DNA of 64,000 nucleotides from assembly GCF_920984735.1 (NCBI RefSeq), contig NZ_CAKLBU010000003.1, positions 124,001 through 188,000 on the forward strand, read 5' to 3'. The notes under the pieces are model-generated. The model did not search any database. It saw nothing but the letters and a program-made list of their open reading frames with translations, and was not told the origin of the DNA. Position 1 is the first letter of the stretch. Each line of letters opens with the position of its first letter. Made by a program: the position numbers and the translations under genes. Origin of the DNA: Pedobacter sp. Leaf250. GTDB taxonomy: Bacteria > Bacteroidota > Bacteroidia > Sphingobacteriales > Sphingobacteriaceae. This document shows, in pieces, positions 8,753-18,713 of this stretch.

Positions 8753-11322
8753 TGATATTTCATAAATTTATAAACCTAAACCCCAAACAGATTATTCTGG
8801 GGATGGTTTCCCTTTGCTTTTTCGCAGCGATTACACCATCATGTAGTGTGTTGAAAAAGAAACCTAAAGCTAAGCCGGTGGCTACCGTGAGTTCAGCTTT
8901 ACCGAGGCCAAAAGCGGATAGCGTGAAAAATGCACTTAAACCCTACAAGGACGTAATTACCAGCAAGGCAATTAGTCAGCAGGGATTGATGATCGTGCAC
9001 AAAGTGGCTGATAAATACTATTTTGAAGTTCCTAAGAAAATACTTAAAAAGGATATTTTAGTCGTAACGCGTTTAAGTGGTTCAACACCGGGAGCTGGAA
9101 ATTTTGGCGGGGAAGAAGCAGGCAGGCGGATGATCTATTGGGAACAGGGTCCTGATAACAGACTTTTTCTCAGAGTATCGGCACTTATCAATGTTTCAGA
9201 TTCAACAGAAATGATTTCCAAAGCAGTAGCCAGTTCAAATATTAATCCGATTTTGTCCTCTTTCCCGATCAAAGCATTGGGAAAGGACTCTACTTCATTG
9301 GTGATCGATGTGACGGATTTTCTGTTAAGTGAAAGTCCTCTTTTAACTTTAAACCCGGAAAGTAAAAAAAGCTATGGACTGGCCACTCCGGCGCTTGATC
9401 GGTCATATGTAAAAAGTGTTAAAACATTCCCGCTGAACACGGAAATAAGGACCATGCGAACCTACAATGCAGTAGCAGGCAACCTTCCTGCCATTAAAAT
9501 CGCCGGAGCAGTTACACTGGAATTTAACAGCTCATTTTTATTATTGCCTGAGAAGCCCATGTCCAAACGCTTCTATGATCCAAGGGTAGGGTACTTCGCA
9601 GGTAATTACGACAAGTTTTCAGATGATCAACAGTCAGTGGAATCAGAGGATTTTATAAACAGATGGAGGCTTGAGGTTAAGGATGAAGATTTGGACAAAT
9701 TTAAGAAGGGCGAGCTAGTTGAACCAAAAAAGCAAATTGTTTACTACATCGATCCGGCTACGCCAAAGAAATGGCGCCCATACCTGATTGCCGGAATCAA
9801 TGATTGGCAAAAGGCTTTCGAGGAAGCAGGTTTTAAAAATGCAATCATTGGTAAGGAATGGCCTGAGAGCGATTCTACAATGAGCCTGGAAGATTCTAGG
9901 TTTTCTGTCATTCGTTATTTTGCCTCTTCCACCGCTAATGCATACGGACCAAATGTATCCGATCCCAGAACTGGCGAGATCCTGGAGAGCCATATCGGGT
10001 GGTACCATAATGTAATGACATTGGTGCACAATTGGTATATGATCCAGGCGGGAGCTGTAGATCCGCGTGCACGTAAGAATAAATTCGACGATGAATTAAT
10101 GGGTCAGCTGATCCGCTTTGTTTCTTCCCACGAAGTTGGCCATACCCTTGGCCTGAGACATAATATGGGGGCAAGCAGTACCGTTCCGGTTGAAAAATTG
10201 AGGGACAAGGCATGGGTAGAGGCACATGGACATACCCCATCTATTATGGATTATGCCCGCTTTAACTATGTAGCGCAGCCGGAAGACGGCATCTCGGAGA
10301 AAGGACTTTTTCCACGTATTAATGACTATGATAAATGGGCAATAAGGTGGGGCTATCGTCCAATTCCCGAGGCCAGGGATGCAGATGCAGAACGCAAGCT
10401 GCTGGATGTAATTACCAGAGATAGTCTGGCGAACAATAAACGCCTTTGGTTTGGTGGCGAAGGAAGAGACTATGATCCTCGTTCACAAGCAGAAGATCTA
10501 GGTGATGACGCAATAAAAGCGAGTTTGTACGGAATAAAAAACCTTAAGCGCATTGTGCCAAACCTTGTTCAATGGACGCGTGAGGAAGGTAAGGATTATA
10601 CACAGTTGACAACGATGTATAGGGCTGCAGTAGGACAGCTAGGTCGATATGTAGATCATGTGATAAAAAACCTGGGAGGTGTGATGGTTACCGAAAAACT
10701 TTCAGACCAATCCGGAGCGGTGTATAAACCGGTTAGCCTGGCAAAGCAGAAGGAGGCCATTAAGTTCTTAAATGAACAGCTGTTTAAAACACCAAAATGG
10801 TTGCTTGATAAAAATATCCTTAATAAAATTGAACCGGGCTATAGCGGTAATTCGGTTCAAAGGTTACAACAAAACGCTATAGCTGCAGCAACTTCTCAAA
10901 GTAGGTTATACAGGATGATCATTAACCAGAGAGATTATGGGAAAGGTGCATATTCTCCTGAACAATGGCTTGGCGATCTTAAAAGAGGTATTTTTACCGA
11001 GTTGTCAACCGGGGCACCGGCGGATGAATATCGCAAGACACTACAGAAGATGTATGTAGGAAGTATCATTACGATGTATAATAAGCGTTTCGCCTTACAG
11101 GGTTCAGTGGATAATATCATCGCATCAGTTACCCCAACGGACGTACTCCTTTATTCAAATGTTAAAGCTTTAGCCTATGCCCATTTGAGAGCGTTGAGGA
11201 AGGATATCAATGCTGGTATTTCCATTACAAAGGACAAGGACACAAGGATACATTTTGAGTACCTGAGGCATATGTTAGATAAGATTATTGAGGAATCTCC
11301 TATACCAGGCTTAAATTATTAA
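8752..11322 (+). CDS. Zinc-dependent metalloprotease, metzincin-like lipoprotein (DUF5117/DUF4953 type)
   Basis: An 856-residue secreted protein. The N-terminus has a signal with a lipobox-like Cys (AITPSC, about residue 31), so it is probably a lipoprotein in the periplasm or on the surface. A DUF5117-like region follows (about 100-290, RRMIYWEQGPDNRLFLRVS). The catalytic domain has the full metzincin zinc motif HEVGHTLGLRH (H460, E461, H464, H470) and a Met-turn SIMDY with M499. A long helical region follows to the end. This family recurs beside SusCD pairs in Bacteroidota, but its natural substrates are largely unknown to me. The one-base overlap with SusD points to peptide or protein breakdown coupled to import. 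Confidence 0.88.
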   Translation: MIFHKFINLNPKQIILGMVSLCFFAAITPSCSVLKKKPKAKPVATVSSALPRPKADSVKNALKPYKDVITSKAISQQGLMIVHKVADKYYFEVPKKILKKDILVVTRLSGSTPGAGNFGGEEAGRRMIYWEQGPDNRLFLRVSALINVSDSTEMISKAVASSNINPILSSFPIKALGKDSTSLVIDVTDFLLSESPLLTLNPESKKSYGLATPALDRSYVKSVKTFPLNTEIRTMRTYNAVAGNLPAIKIAGAVTLEFNSSFLLLPEKPMSKRFYDPRVGYFAGNYDKFSDDQQSVESEDFINRWRLEVKDEDLDKFKKGELVEPKKQIVYYIDPATPKKWRPYLIAGINDWQKAFEEAGFKNAIIGKEWPESDSTMSLEDSRFSVIRYFASSTANAYGPNVSDPRTGEILESHIGWYHNVMTLVHNWYMIQAGAVDPRARKNKFDDELMGQLIRFVSSHEVGHTLGLRHNMGASSTVPVEKLRDKAWVEAHGHTPSIMDYARFNYVAQPEDGISEKGLFPRINDYDKWAIRWGYRPIPEARDADAERKLLDVITRDSLANNKRLWFGGEGRDYDPRSQAEDLGDDAIKASLYGIKNLKRIVPNLVQWTREEGKDYTQLTTMYRAAVGQLGRYVDHVIKNLGGVMVTEKLSDQSGAVYKPVSLAKQKEAIKFLNEQLFKTPKWLLDKNILNKIEPGYSGNSVQRLQQNAIAAATSQSRLYRMIINQRDYGKGAYSPEQWLGDLKRGIFTELSTGAPADEYRKTLQKMYVGSIITMYNKRFALQGSVDNIIASVTPTDVLLYSNVKALAYAHLRALRKDINAGISITKDKDTRIHFEYLRHMLDKIIEESPIPGLNY

Positions 11323-11352
11323 GCATATAAACTTTAGTTAGTTAATAACGAA

Positions 11353-11377
11353 ACGCAGTCGGCGGATGCCGCTGCGT
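11353..11377 (+). promoter_or_regulatory. Intercistronic hairpin before the amidohydrolase
   Basis: ACGCAG-T-CGGC pairs with GCCG-CTGCGT around a GGAT loop, with one bulged T. It lies between the protease stop and the ATG at 11399. It lacks a T-run, so it is more likely a processing or attenuation element than a full terminator. Confidence 0.45.
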
Positions 11378-11398
11378 ATTCAATTTAAATTTAATCCA

Positions 11399-12661
11399 AT
11401 GAAAACAAAAGTATTAAAGCTGGCATTAGGGATTCTAATGTGCCTGGGTTTCAGTCTAAAAAAATTGCATGCATTTGCTAAACAATCGACTGATACGTCT
11501 ATGATAGTTTTAAAAAACGTGAATGTTTTAGACTTTGATCAAGGCAAATTTATTAATAAAAAAAATGTTGCCGTATCAAACGGGGTTATAGTCAGTACAA
11601 ATTATCCGGAGAGAAAATTAAAGGGTTTAAAAGTGTTGGATCTTTCAGGGAAATACCTTGTTCCAGGCCTGATAGATGCACATGTACATGTTTCTGCTCA
11701 AACAAAGAACAACATCAATACAACTTTTAGTCACCTCAATTACTTTTTAAAGCACGGGGTTACAACAGTCCGTGATGCCTCCGGTGATGGTGCTGCATTA
11801 TTGGAAGCGCAGCAAAGTATCAAAAGCGGGAAACAAAAAGGTGCAAATGTTTTTTTTGCTGCAGTTATGGCTGGCGACTGGTATTACAACAGGGGTGTTG
11901 ATCTTCATAAAAATGAACCTTATCAGCCCTGGCGCCAATTGGTAACCGATCAAACTGATCTGGATAGCGCAATGGCTATTGCAAAGTCTTGTGGAGCCAC
12001 TGGGGTTAAATTGTACCACTCTTTTAATAAGGAACTTTTGGCTAAGGTTGTTACTGCTGCCAAAAAGCATGGTCTGAAAACCTGGGGACATTTGATGATG
12101 TACCCTGCAACACCTCTCGAAGTTGTTGCTTCAGGAGTTGAAGTGCCATCGCATGTATTTATGTTAGAAAATCTGGTGGCAGATTCGGCTTTTCTATTAA
12201 GAAAAACCAGCGCCGGCTATAAGGAAGATTTAATTGCCAAATTCGATATCACCGGCTTCTGCGACCTAATGAAATCTAAAAATGCAATTTTGGATGCAAC
12301 ATTATGTGTGTCTGAAGATCGTGACCCCTGGATATTTACGATGTTAAAAAAAATACATGAGCAAGGTGTGGAGATAGCTGCGGGCACCGACCAGGTTGTT
12401 AATCTCAATCGCCCTCACCCAAGATTATTAGATGAGCTAAGTTCGTTTGTGGATAAATGTGGCTTCATTAATATTGATGCGATAAAGGCTGCGACCCTTA
12501 TCAATGCTAAAGTGATCGGTGAGGAAAAAAGATTGGGTTCTATTGAAAAAGGTAAGGTTGCTGATCTGTTAGTGCTCAATGGCAATCCATTACTTGATAT
12601 TCGGGAACTTGGAAATATTAAAATTGTGATGCAATCCGGGAAGATAGCCTATTCGTTTTGA
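11399..12661 (+). CDS. Amidohydrolase-superfamily metal-dependent hydrolase, secreted
   Basis: A 420-residue protein. I choose the ATG at 11399 over an in-frame ATG at 11366 because a signal peptide (KTKVLKLALGILMCLGFSLK) begins there. It has the imidazolonepropionase/prolidase-like amidohydrolase layout: VPGLIDAHVHV with H95 and H97 in the metal site, GVTTVRDASGD, a GVKLYHSF strand with a Lys in the position of the family's metal-bridging lysine, GHLMMY, and AGTDQ late in the barrel. It ends with the typical GSIEKGKVADLLVLNGNPL. Relatives hydrolyse cyclic amides, dipeptides or lactones. Being in the protease/SusCD locus, it may act on peptide-like or cyclic amide products in the periplasm. 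The substrate is not predictable. Confidence 0.85.
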   Translation: MKTKVLKLALGILMCLGFSLKKLHAFAKQSTDTSMIVLKNVNVLDFDQGKFINKKNVAVSNGVIVSTNYPERKLKGLKVLDLSGKYLVPGLIDAHVHVSAQTKNNINTTFSHLNYFLKHGVTTVRDASGDGAALLEAQQSIKSGKQKGANVFFAAVMAGDWYYNRGVDLHKNEPYQPWRQLVTDQTDLDSAMAIAKSCGATGVKLYHSFNKELLAKVVTAAKKHGLKTWGHLMMYPATPLEVVASGVEVPSHVFMLENLVADSAFLLRKTSAGYKEDLIAKFDITGFCDLMKSKNAILDATLCVSEDRDPWIFTMLKKIHEQGVEIAAGTDQVVNLNRPHPRLLDELSSFVDKCGFINIDAIKAATLINAKVIGEEKRLGSIEKGKVADLLVLNGNPLLDIRELGNIKIVMQSGKIAYSF

Positions 12662-12780
12662 TTAGTTTCGAATCGAATATTAATGGGCCCCATGTGGTGC
12701 AGATTAATGGTGATTTGATGATTTTTATAATTGGATTTGAAGTTCTTTTAAAAGCCGCAAATCCTTTAAAACCCTTTTAA

Positions 12781-13896
12781 ATGAAAAAAATAAATTATAA
12801 ATTGAGGGGATTAGCATCTCGCTCAATCCTGGTAATAGCTGTCTTGCTCTCTGTTGTTGTAATGTCATACAAGGCAGACAGCTATGTTATAGATGGGGAT
12901 ATCCAGGCACCGAATGGAACCATAGTCAGGATATCCTATGAATACAGGGGGAGCAGGACCATAGATTCAGTTGCGATCGAGAATAATAAAATGATACTCA
13001 AAGGTAATTTGCCGGAAACGGTTGTTTGTACACTGAGCAACTCGATTAACCAACAGCAGAAAATCATTGTTTTACAGAATGAACATGTCAAATTAAAGGG
13101 GTCTGTCTCTAAGTTTTATTATGCTGAGGTTACGGGTGCAGCAGAAAATGAGTTGTTTAGTACTTTCAAAGAAAAAAATATCAATATTACTGCAGACTAC
13201 AGAAGGCAGTTGGAAAAATCCAAGGTTGATTTTCATGACAGAAAAAGCACTGTATACCTTGAATTCCACCGAAGGGTTGATAGTTTAACATTATCATTTG
13301 TGAAAGCCAATCCCGATGCGGTAGCCTCATCACTTGCCATCATTAATAGTCATTTGAACAGTACCGATTTTTTAAAAGCCGAAAAATGTTATGCTTTCTT
13401 ATCCCCAAATGCGAAAAATGGTTATTACGCCAAGCGGATAAAATCTTTTGTCGATGCTTCAAAAGCTGTAGAAGTTGGAAGGCAGGCGTCAAATGTCTTG
13501 CTCAACGATATTGTCGGCAAGAAATTTGACCTTCGCGAATATCGGGGTAAATATGTTTTATTAGACTTTTGGGCGAGCTGGTGCGTTCCTTGCCGGGAGG
13601 AACACCCGCTGCTCAGAAAATTAAATGCGGAGTTAATAGGAAAAAACTTAGTGTTTGTGAGTATTTCTATGGATTCAGACCAGAAAAGCTGGCGCAAGGC
13701 AGTTGCTGACGATGGTTTAACCTGGACTCAGCTAAACGATCCGCTTGCGTTAAAAGGTCCCTTGGCTGAAGCTTATGCGCTTAAGGCCCTTCCATTCAAC
13801 TGTATTTTGGATCCACAGGGAAAGATAATTGGCACGAAGCTTAGGGGAGAGGCACTAACAAGCTTTTTAAGTAATCTTTCTTTAAAGGCTGAATAA
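12781..13896 (+). CDS. TlpA-like thiol-disulfide oxidoreductase with DUF4369 domain
   Basis: A 371-residue protein with an N-terminal membrane or signal segment (about 14-30), a DUF4369-type beta domain (about 34-115), a helical linker, and a C-terminal thioredoxin fold (about 235-370). The active site is WASWCVPC (C268 and C271), with a cis-Pro loop ALPFN. Such proteins act as periplasmic reductants fed by DsbD/CcdA and are common partners of SusCD loci in Bacteroidota. It lies 119 bases behind the amidohydrolase and is likely the last gene of the same transcription unit. The partner could be a cysteine-containing substrate or the secreted enzymes of the locus. Confidence 0.88.
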   Translation: MKKINYKLRGLASRSILVIAVLLSVVVMSYKADSYVIDGDIQAPNGTIVRISYEYRGSRTIDSVAIENNKMILKGNLPETVVCTLSNSINQQQKIIVLQNEHVKLKGSVSKFYYAEVTGAAENELFSTFKEKNINITADYRRQLEKSKVDFHDRKSTVYLEFHRRVDSLTLSFVKANPDAVASSLAIINSHLNSTDFLKAEKCYAFLSPNAKNGYYAKRIKSFVDASKAVEVGRQASNVLLNDIVGKKFDLREYRGKYVLLDFWASWCVPCREEHPLLRKLNAELIGKNLVFVSISMDSDQKSWRKAVADDGLTWTQLNDPLALKGPLAEAYALKALPFNCILDPQGKIIGTKLRGEALTSFLSNLSLKAE

Positions 13897-14003
13897 TTAA
13901 TAAATAACTGGCACGAGGTAATATAGAAGTAAGATTGGTAGAGTGGTGGATTATCCGGGCCGTTATATTTATTATATTGATATGAAGCATGGTAATTTTG
14001 CAT

Positions 14004-14591
14004 TTACTTCAATGACAGGATTATCGGATTAAAGAGTTTCAGAATTTGATCGTAAATATCAGAAATCACCTCATTGTCTGAATATGCCTTAAAATTCTCG
14101 TTGAATTTGTAAAACATAAATAGCTCTTTGGAGACTCCAAAAATAGAGTGGTAAAGCACCAAACGCTCTTTCCTTCCTGAATTTATCAAACCTTCATCAA
14201 TTATTGAAAGAAAATATTCTAAATGCAAATTTTTAATCTGATCAATCTTCGCCTTAACCTTTAATGTGGACGGATGTGACTGCTCTGCGATCAATAAGAA
14301 TATGGTTTTGTAGGCCGCAGTCATTTCCTTGAGGGTTATCCGAATAAGTTGTTTAATTGTATCGGGTTTATTTTGGATTAGAAACTCCGCGTTGCTGATT
14401 GATATCATTGCATTCTCCAATTGATCAAATATGGTAAGATACAGCTCCTCTTTACTATTAAAATAGTAGCTGATCATAGAGGAATTGATTTTTGCCTTGC
14501 GAGATATATCTCTTATTGTGGTAAGATGGAAGCCTTTTTTAAAAAATAGGTTTTCTGCAATCCTGATAATATGTTCTTTTGGATCTTTCAT
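14004..14591 (-). CDS. TetR/AcrR-family transcriptional regulator
   Basis: A 195-residue protein with an N-terminal TetR DNA-binding domain (about residues 6-52: IAENLFFKKGFHLTTIRDISRKAKINSSMISYYFNSKEELY) and a divergent helical ligand-binding domain. It is the last gene of a minus-strand string TolC, HlyD, MFS, TetR; the MFS stop is 30 bases upstream. This is the usual place for a local repressor of an efflux operon, relieved by the exported toxic compound. A candidate operator lies at 18714-18731, in front of the first gene. Confidence 0.9.
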   Translation of the reverse strand: MKDPKEHIIRIAENLFFKKGFHLTTIRDISRKAKINSSMISYYFNSKEELYLTIFDQLENAMISISNAEFLIQNKPDTIKQLIRITLKEMTAAYKTIFLLIAEQSHPSTLKVKAKIDQIKNLHLEYFLSIIDEGLINSGRKERLVLYHSIFGVSKELFMFYKFNENFKAYSDNEVISDIYDQILKLFNPIILSLK

Positions 14592-14621
14592 ATAAAATAA
14601 AATTATGATGAGTTAAAAAGA

Positions 14622-16166
14622 TTATAATCGATACCCTCTGAAGGAATTTCCTCTCAGGACTTTTCGGAAAAGAACTACTCTTCTATAATTAAATTCTCCG
14701 TAATGATGAAATAAAACAAATAACAGGATAGGAACAATCAACCAACATAGATATCCCAATACGATTTTGATGGATGCCAATAAGGCGTTTAGATTAATGC
14801 CGGGATACATATCCATTCCATTTTGAAACTGGCTGCTGTCGAAATGATTTGAGATATCGCTGAGGCTTTGCCATTGAAACTGATATCCTGCCCAGCTCAA
14901 TAGACTTCCACCGATTGCAGTTCCCAGAAAAGACCTGATAAGTAAAAGGATACTTAACGTACTGAAGAAGTCTTCAAATGCTAAATTTGATGATGCATAA
15001 AACCAGATTCCAATGTACAGGATACCCATTGCCAGCCCTTTCACAATCATAGCATATTCAATATATTCAATGTCGATTTGTGGCTGAATAAGGAGGTACA
15101 GGCTTAAAGTATGAAAGAAAAAACAGACGAATCCTGTAATAATGTAATATTTAATTTTCCATTTGTGTTTAAAGCTGTAGAATGCATAGACTCCGGCAAT
15201 CATCAGGCCCGGAATCATCCATAGATTGATCCGGCTCGCCACTAAATTATTGTGTCCCAGCGCTACTGTCGAAAATTGAGTGTACAGGCTTGAACTGGAC
15301 ATATACAAACCCAAAAATAGCAGAAGAATTACACTGTGTGATAAATTTGAAGATTTATAAAAAATTGAAAAATTAAAGAGTTTTCTCTTGATAAATTTCT
15401 GTCTGTAAATTGTGAGCCCTAAAAATAACAGTCCGACAAATAATGATGCTATCATATAAGGGGATATAAACCAGCCTTGCTGTTTCATAAAAGTAAAAAA
15501 AACATTAAAACTCATTGTACTGATTGTTATCAAGACCATCGATAACCAATCGATTTGATACAAGGGCTTTTTAAAAGAGAAGCGGCTGGTGTGCTGAAAT
15601 ATAATGGAAATGATGGTGATGAGCAGCATTATACTGCCCATAATAAAGTATGGTGCCTGATAAGTACTGTCAGAAATTGCTGAGGCAAAGATATAGGTTG
15701 ACAGTTGACCGATGCATAATGTCATCGGATAAAAAAGGGCATAAAATCTACCCCTGTCTCCGTTAGGACTAAGTGTTACCATAAACGCCGTTATCATATC
15801 GATCATTGGAAACAATTTAAAAAAACCAATAAGAAAACTCCCTGCAACGATTATGTACGGATTATCTGTCGTGGCATTCATATATGATAAAGAGGCCAGT
15901 ATAATACTGCAAAAAATAAGAATCTCCTGCGATTTAAAGCGCATTCGCACCCTAAGCACAATAAGAAGACCCATTGCCATACCTATTGCTACTGCATTAT
16001 TGGCTAAGGAAACAAATTCAGTATAGGCTGCAAGTGCGCCCGATAATTCTGCCGCATTTCCGGTGTAAACTCCTGAAATTGTCATTATGGGAAATAATAC
16101 AATAAAATTAAGCAGGATGCTTAAAGGCTTTGGAAGCCACCGGGCAAAAGGAACCTGTCTGTACAT
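14622..16166 (-). CDS. MFS efflux transporter (inner-membrane part of a tripartite pump)
   Basis: A 514-residue, very hydrophobic protein with about 14 predicted membrane helices, the size of DHA2 (EmrB-like) drug:H+ antiporters. Sequence motifs are divergent; the FYALFYPMTLCIGQL helix and the QTHE-like consensus are not well kept. The assignment rests mainly on topology and on the neighbouring HlyD (6 bases upstream) and TolC genes. It should move a toxic compound into the periplasmic adaptor channel using the proton gradient. The substrate is unknown. Confidence 0.82.
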   Translation of the reverse strand: MYRQVPFARWLPKPLSILLNFIVLFPIMTISGVYTGNAAELSGALAAYTEFVSLANNAVAIGMAMGLLIVLRVRMRFKSQEILIFCSIILASLSYMNATTDNPYIIVAGSFLIGFFKLFPMIDMITAFMVTLSPNGDRGRFYALFYPMTLCIGQLSTYIFASAISDSTYQAPYFIMGSIMLLITIISIIFQHTSRFSFKKPLYQIDWLSMVLITISTMSFNVFFTFMKQQGWFISPYMIASLFVGLLFLGLTIYRQKFIKRKLFNFSIFYKSSNLSHSVILLLFLGLYMSSSSLYTQFSTVALGHNNLVASRINLWMIPGLMIAGVYAFYSFKHKWKIKYYIITGFVCFFFHTLSLYLLIQPQIDIEYIEYAMIVKGLAMGILYIGIWFYASSNLAFEDFFSTLSILLLIRSFLGTAIGGSLLSWAGYQFQWQSLSDISNHFDSSQFQNGMDMYPGINLNALLASIKIVLGYLCWLIVPILLFVLFHHYGEFNYRRVVLFRKVLRGNSFRGYRL

Positions 16167-16172
16167 TTCTTC

Positions 16173-17285
16173 TTAGTTTATGGTTACACCTACGTTCATA
16201 CCTGCTCTCAGCAGCTTTAAATCTTCCGGTTTATTGTTTTTCGTGAATTGTATCCTGACCGGTATTCTCTGTTGTACCTTTACGAAATTTCCGGTAGAAT
16301 TGTCAACTGGAATCGCTGCGTATTTGGCACCGGTAGCTCCTGCCACAGCGGTAATCTTACCTTCGAAAGATTTCCCGTCCAGGGCATCTACCGTGATTGT
16401 TGTCAGGCCTCCAATCTTCACATTCTTCATTTGCCCTTCCCGATAGTTCGCAGTAATCCAGACATTGCTGATATCCACAATGGTTGCAACCTGTTGTCCG
16501 GCATTTAAAAGCTGTCCGATATTTACCGCTCTTCGCCCCATTATTCCATCGTGTGGTGCGGTAATAACGGTATAGGATAAATTTAGTTTAGACATTTCCA
16601 AAGCGTTTTTCGCTCTTTGAATTTCCGCATCATTTACGCCCAATTTTGCTTCCACTTCGTTAACCGCCAGTTCGGTGGTATGCTTGCTATTGATGATTGA
16701 CTGGTATTGTGATATTTGCATTTCCAGCTGGGACTTCTGCATATCATAGTCTGTTTTGATCTGGTCAAATTGCTGACGGGTCACCGCTTCATCAGCTAAC
16801 AGATTCTTATACCTGTTGAAGTTTTGCTCGGCATTCCATAATTTTGCTCTCGCAGCATCGAGATTTGCCTTGGCCACCTGTATATTGGAATTCGCCGTAT
16901 TGACGTTATTTGCACTTGTCCTTACGGAACTGGAAGCAACATTTCTTGATGCTATTGCCGAGTTGTAAGCAGCATTTGCCTGCCCGAGCTGTGTCTGTAT
17001 TTCGCGGTCATCCAGAACAAGTAATGTGTCGCCCTTTTTCACATATTGATGTTCTACAAACCGAATTTCGTTAATGTAGGCTGACACCCTTGTATTGATG
17101 GGGTTAATAAATGATTCAACCTGCGATGAATTGGTGTATTTATCGTTACCAATGTTAAAGTACGATTTGATCATTATTGTCAGACCAGCCAAAACGACGA
17201 TTAGTATAATTACATTAATATACTTTGTGCTTTTTTTGATCCTGTGGTGATGAATTTTCTTATGAAGTCCTTTATTATCTGTCAT
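16173..17285 (-). CDS. HlyD/EmrA-family periplasmic adaptor
   Basis: About 370 residues from the ATG at 17285 (MTDNKGLHKK); an in-frame upstream start at 17321 would add 12 residues with no family match. It has one N-terminal membrane anchor (IILIVVLAGLTIMI), a barrel-sandwich lipoyl half (VSAYINEIRFVEHQYVKKGDTLLVLDD), a long coiled-coil hairpin rich in Ala, Gln and Asn, the second lipoyl half (ITAPHDGIMGRRAVNIGQLL) and a beta barrel. It should bridge the MFS pump to the TolC channel. A six-base gap to the MFS gene indicates one operon. Confidence 0.9.
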   Translation of the reverse strand: MTDNKGLHKKIHHHRIKKSTKYINVIILIVVLAGLTIMIKSYFNIGNDKYTNSSQVESFINPINTRVSAYINEIRFVEHQYVKKGDTLLVLDDREIQTQLGQANAAYNSAIASRNVASSSVRTSANNVNTANSNIQVAKANLDAARAKLWNAEQNFNRYKNLLADEAVTRQQFDQIKTDYDMQKSQLEMQISQYQSIINSKHTTELAVNEVEAKLGVNDAEIQRAKNALEMSKLNLSYTVITAPHDGIMGRRAVNIGQLLNAGQQVATIVDISNVWITANYREGQMKNVKIGGLTTITVDALDGKSFEGKITAVAGATGAKYAAIPVDNSTGNFVKVQQRIPVRIQFTKNNKPEDLKLLRAGMNVGVTIN

Positions 17286-17364
17286 GGTTGTAGATTTTAT
17301 AGTGATTTTTTGGGAAGCCAATTTTGAACAGTCCTGTGTGCAATGGTTTTTTCGGGATTTAAAC

Positions 17365-18684
17365 TTACAGCGTGCCTGCCTCTCTCAGCAATTTGTAATA
17401 GGCGAAAATGGTATTGATTTCTGAATTAGCCAGTTCTAGCTCTGAATCAATTTTTGAGTTGCTGGCATCAATCAAATCCAGCAATATTGCCAATTGATTG
17501 TTGTATTTACTCTCCATAATTCGGTAGTTTTCAGCCGTTAAATTGGTATTGACCTTTAGGGTTTTATTTTGAGTTATCGCTTCGTTATACTTTATAAATG
17601 CCTTGTTTAATGATATATCAATGTTTTGGTAGACTTCATTGGCCTGATTAATTGCCCTTCCTTTCTCCAATGTATTCAACTGCATTCTTTTGGGGGATTT
17701 GTACAGTGCATCAATGCTGAAATTTAAAGAAAGACCAACATTCCAGCTATTGCTGTACATATCTACAATAGGATTTGCCGTTGTGATGGGACGTTGCAGG
17801 TTATTGCCGGCAAAAACAGATAAGGATGGCAGCATCTCCGATTTAATAATTTTGGATGAAACATCATAAGTATCTATTGTTTTCTGAGCGAGTAAAAGCG
17901 ACGGATGATTCTTTGCCAACTCCTGATACTGAGATTTGCTAAGAATTGCTGTAGAATCTGGCAACAGGTCTGAACTGGGTACTATTTTAAAATTTTCGTC
18001 TAATCCTAAGGCCACTGTTAATTGCTTGTTTAGGATATCCTGATCGTTTTTCAAGGTTTGAAATGCCAATTGAAGATTTGAAATCTGTAATTCTCCCCTG
18101 ATCACATCATTTCTGGTGACCATACCTTGAGCATAGAACTTATTAATATTTGCCAGCCTTTTCACTGCCAGGTCAATGTTGTTCCTGTATACATCTTCCT
18201 GATTATTTAGCTTATACAGATCAAGATAATAGCTCAACACCAAAAGTTTGATGTTTTGTTCACTAAGTTCGTAGCTTAACGTTGCCAACTGTTCACGCAG
18301 TGTCTGTGTTTTTATCCCATTTCTAACCGCATTTCCTTTCCAAATCAGTTGAGTTGCATCAACAGAAAATCGATTTCCAAAATGTGGCATCCCCACTCGG
18401 GTAGAGGTAGAAAAATCTTTATCGATAATATTTACATCTCCCAGGTAAGTTGCCTGAAGACTGGTATTAATTTGGGGTAAAAGCTGATTTTTCGCAATCG
18501 CTACATTTTGATTGGCAATTGCAATATCAGTTTGATTGGTTTTTAAGGTCGGATGGTTTTTTTTAACCAGACTGAAAAGTTCTTCTACCGTCAGGACCTT
18601 CTCGAAGGTCTGCTGTGCAAATGATAGTTGTCCGGATAACAGACCCAATGTTATCAAAAGAACTGTGCACCACTTTGAATTCAT
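17365..18684 (-). CDS. TolC-family outer-membrane efflux channel
   Basis: About 439 residues from the ATG at 18684, chosen because a clean signal peptide starts there (NSKWCTVLLITLGLLSGQLSFA); a start at 18720 would add 12 non-signal residues. It contains two outer-membrane-efflux-protein repeats (about 35-215 and 235-435) with long amphipathic helices and typical phrases (LTVEELFSLVKKNHP, then IAIANQNVAIAKNQLLPQI). It forms the exit duct for the HlyD/MFS pump encoded next. As the first gene of the operon it carries the promoter region and the candidate TetR operator. Confidence 0.9.
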   Translation of the reverse strand: MNSKWCTVLLITLGLLSGQLSFAQQTFEKVLTVEELFSLVKKNHPTLKTNQTDIAIANQNVAIAKNQLLPQINTSLQATYLGDVNIIDKDFSTSTRVGMPHFGNRFSVDATQLIWKGNAVRNGIKTQTLREQLATLSYELSEQNIKLLVLSYYLDLYKLNNQEDVYRNNIDLAVKRLANINKFYAQGMVTRNDVIRGELQISNLQLAFQTLKNDQDILNKQLTVALGLDENFKIVPSSDLLPDSTAILSKSQYQELAKNHPSLLLAQKTIDTYDVSSKIIKSEMLPSLSVFAGNNLQRPITTANPIVDMYSNSWNVGLSLNFSIDALYKSPKRMQLNTLEKGRAINQANEVYQNIDISLNKAFIKYNEAITQNKTLKVNTNLTAENYRIMESKYNNQLAILLDLIDASNSKIDSELELANSEINTIFAYYKLLREAGTL

Positions 18685-18713
18685 ATTACGATGTTTTAAT
18701 ATGATGCAAATTT

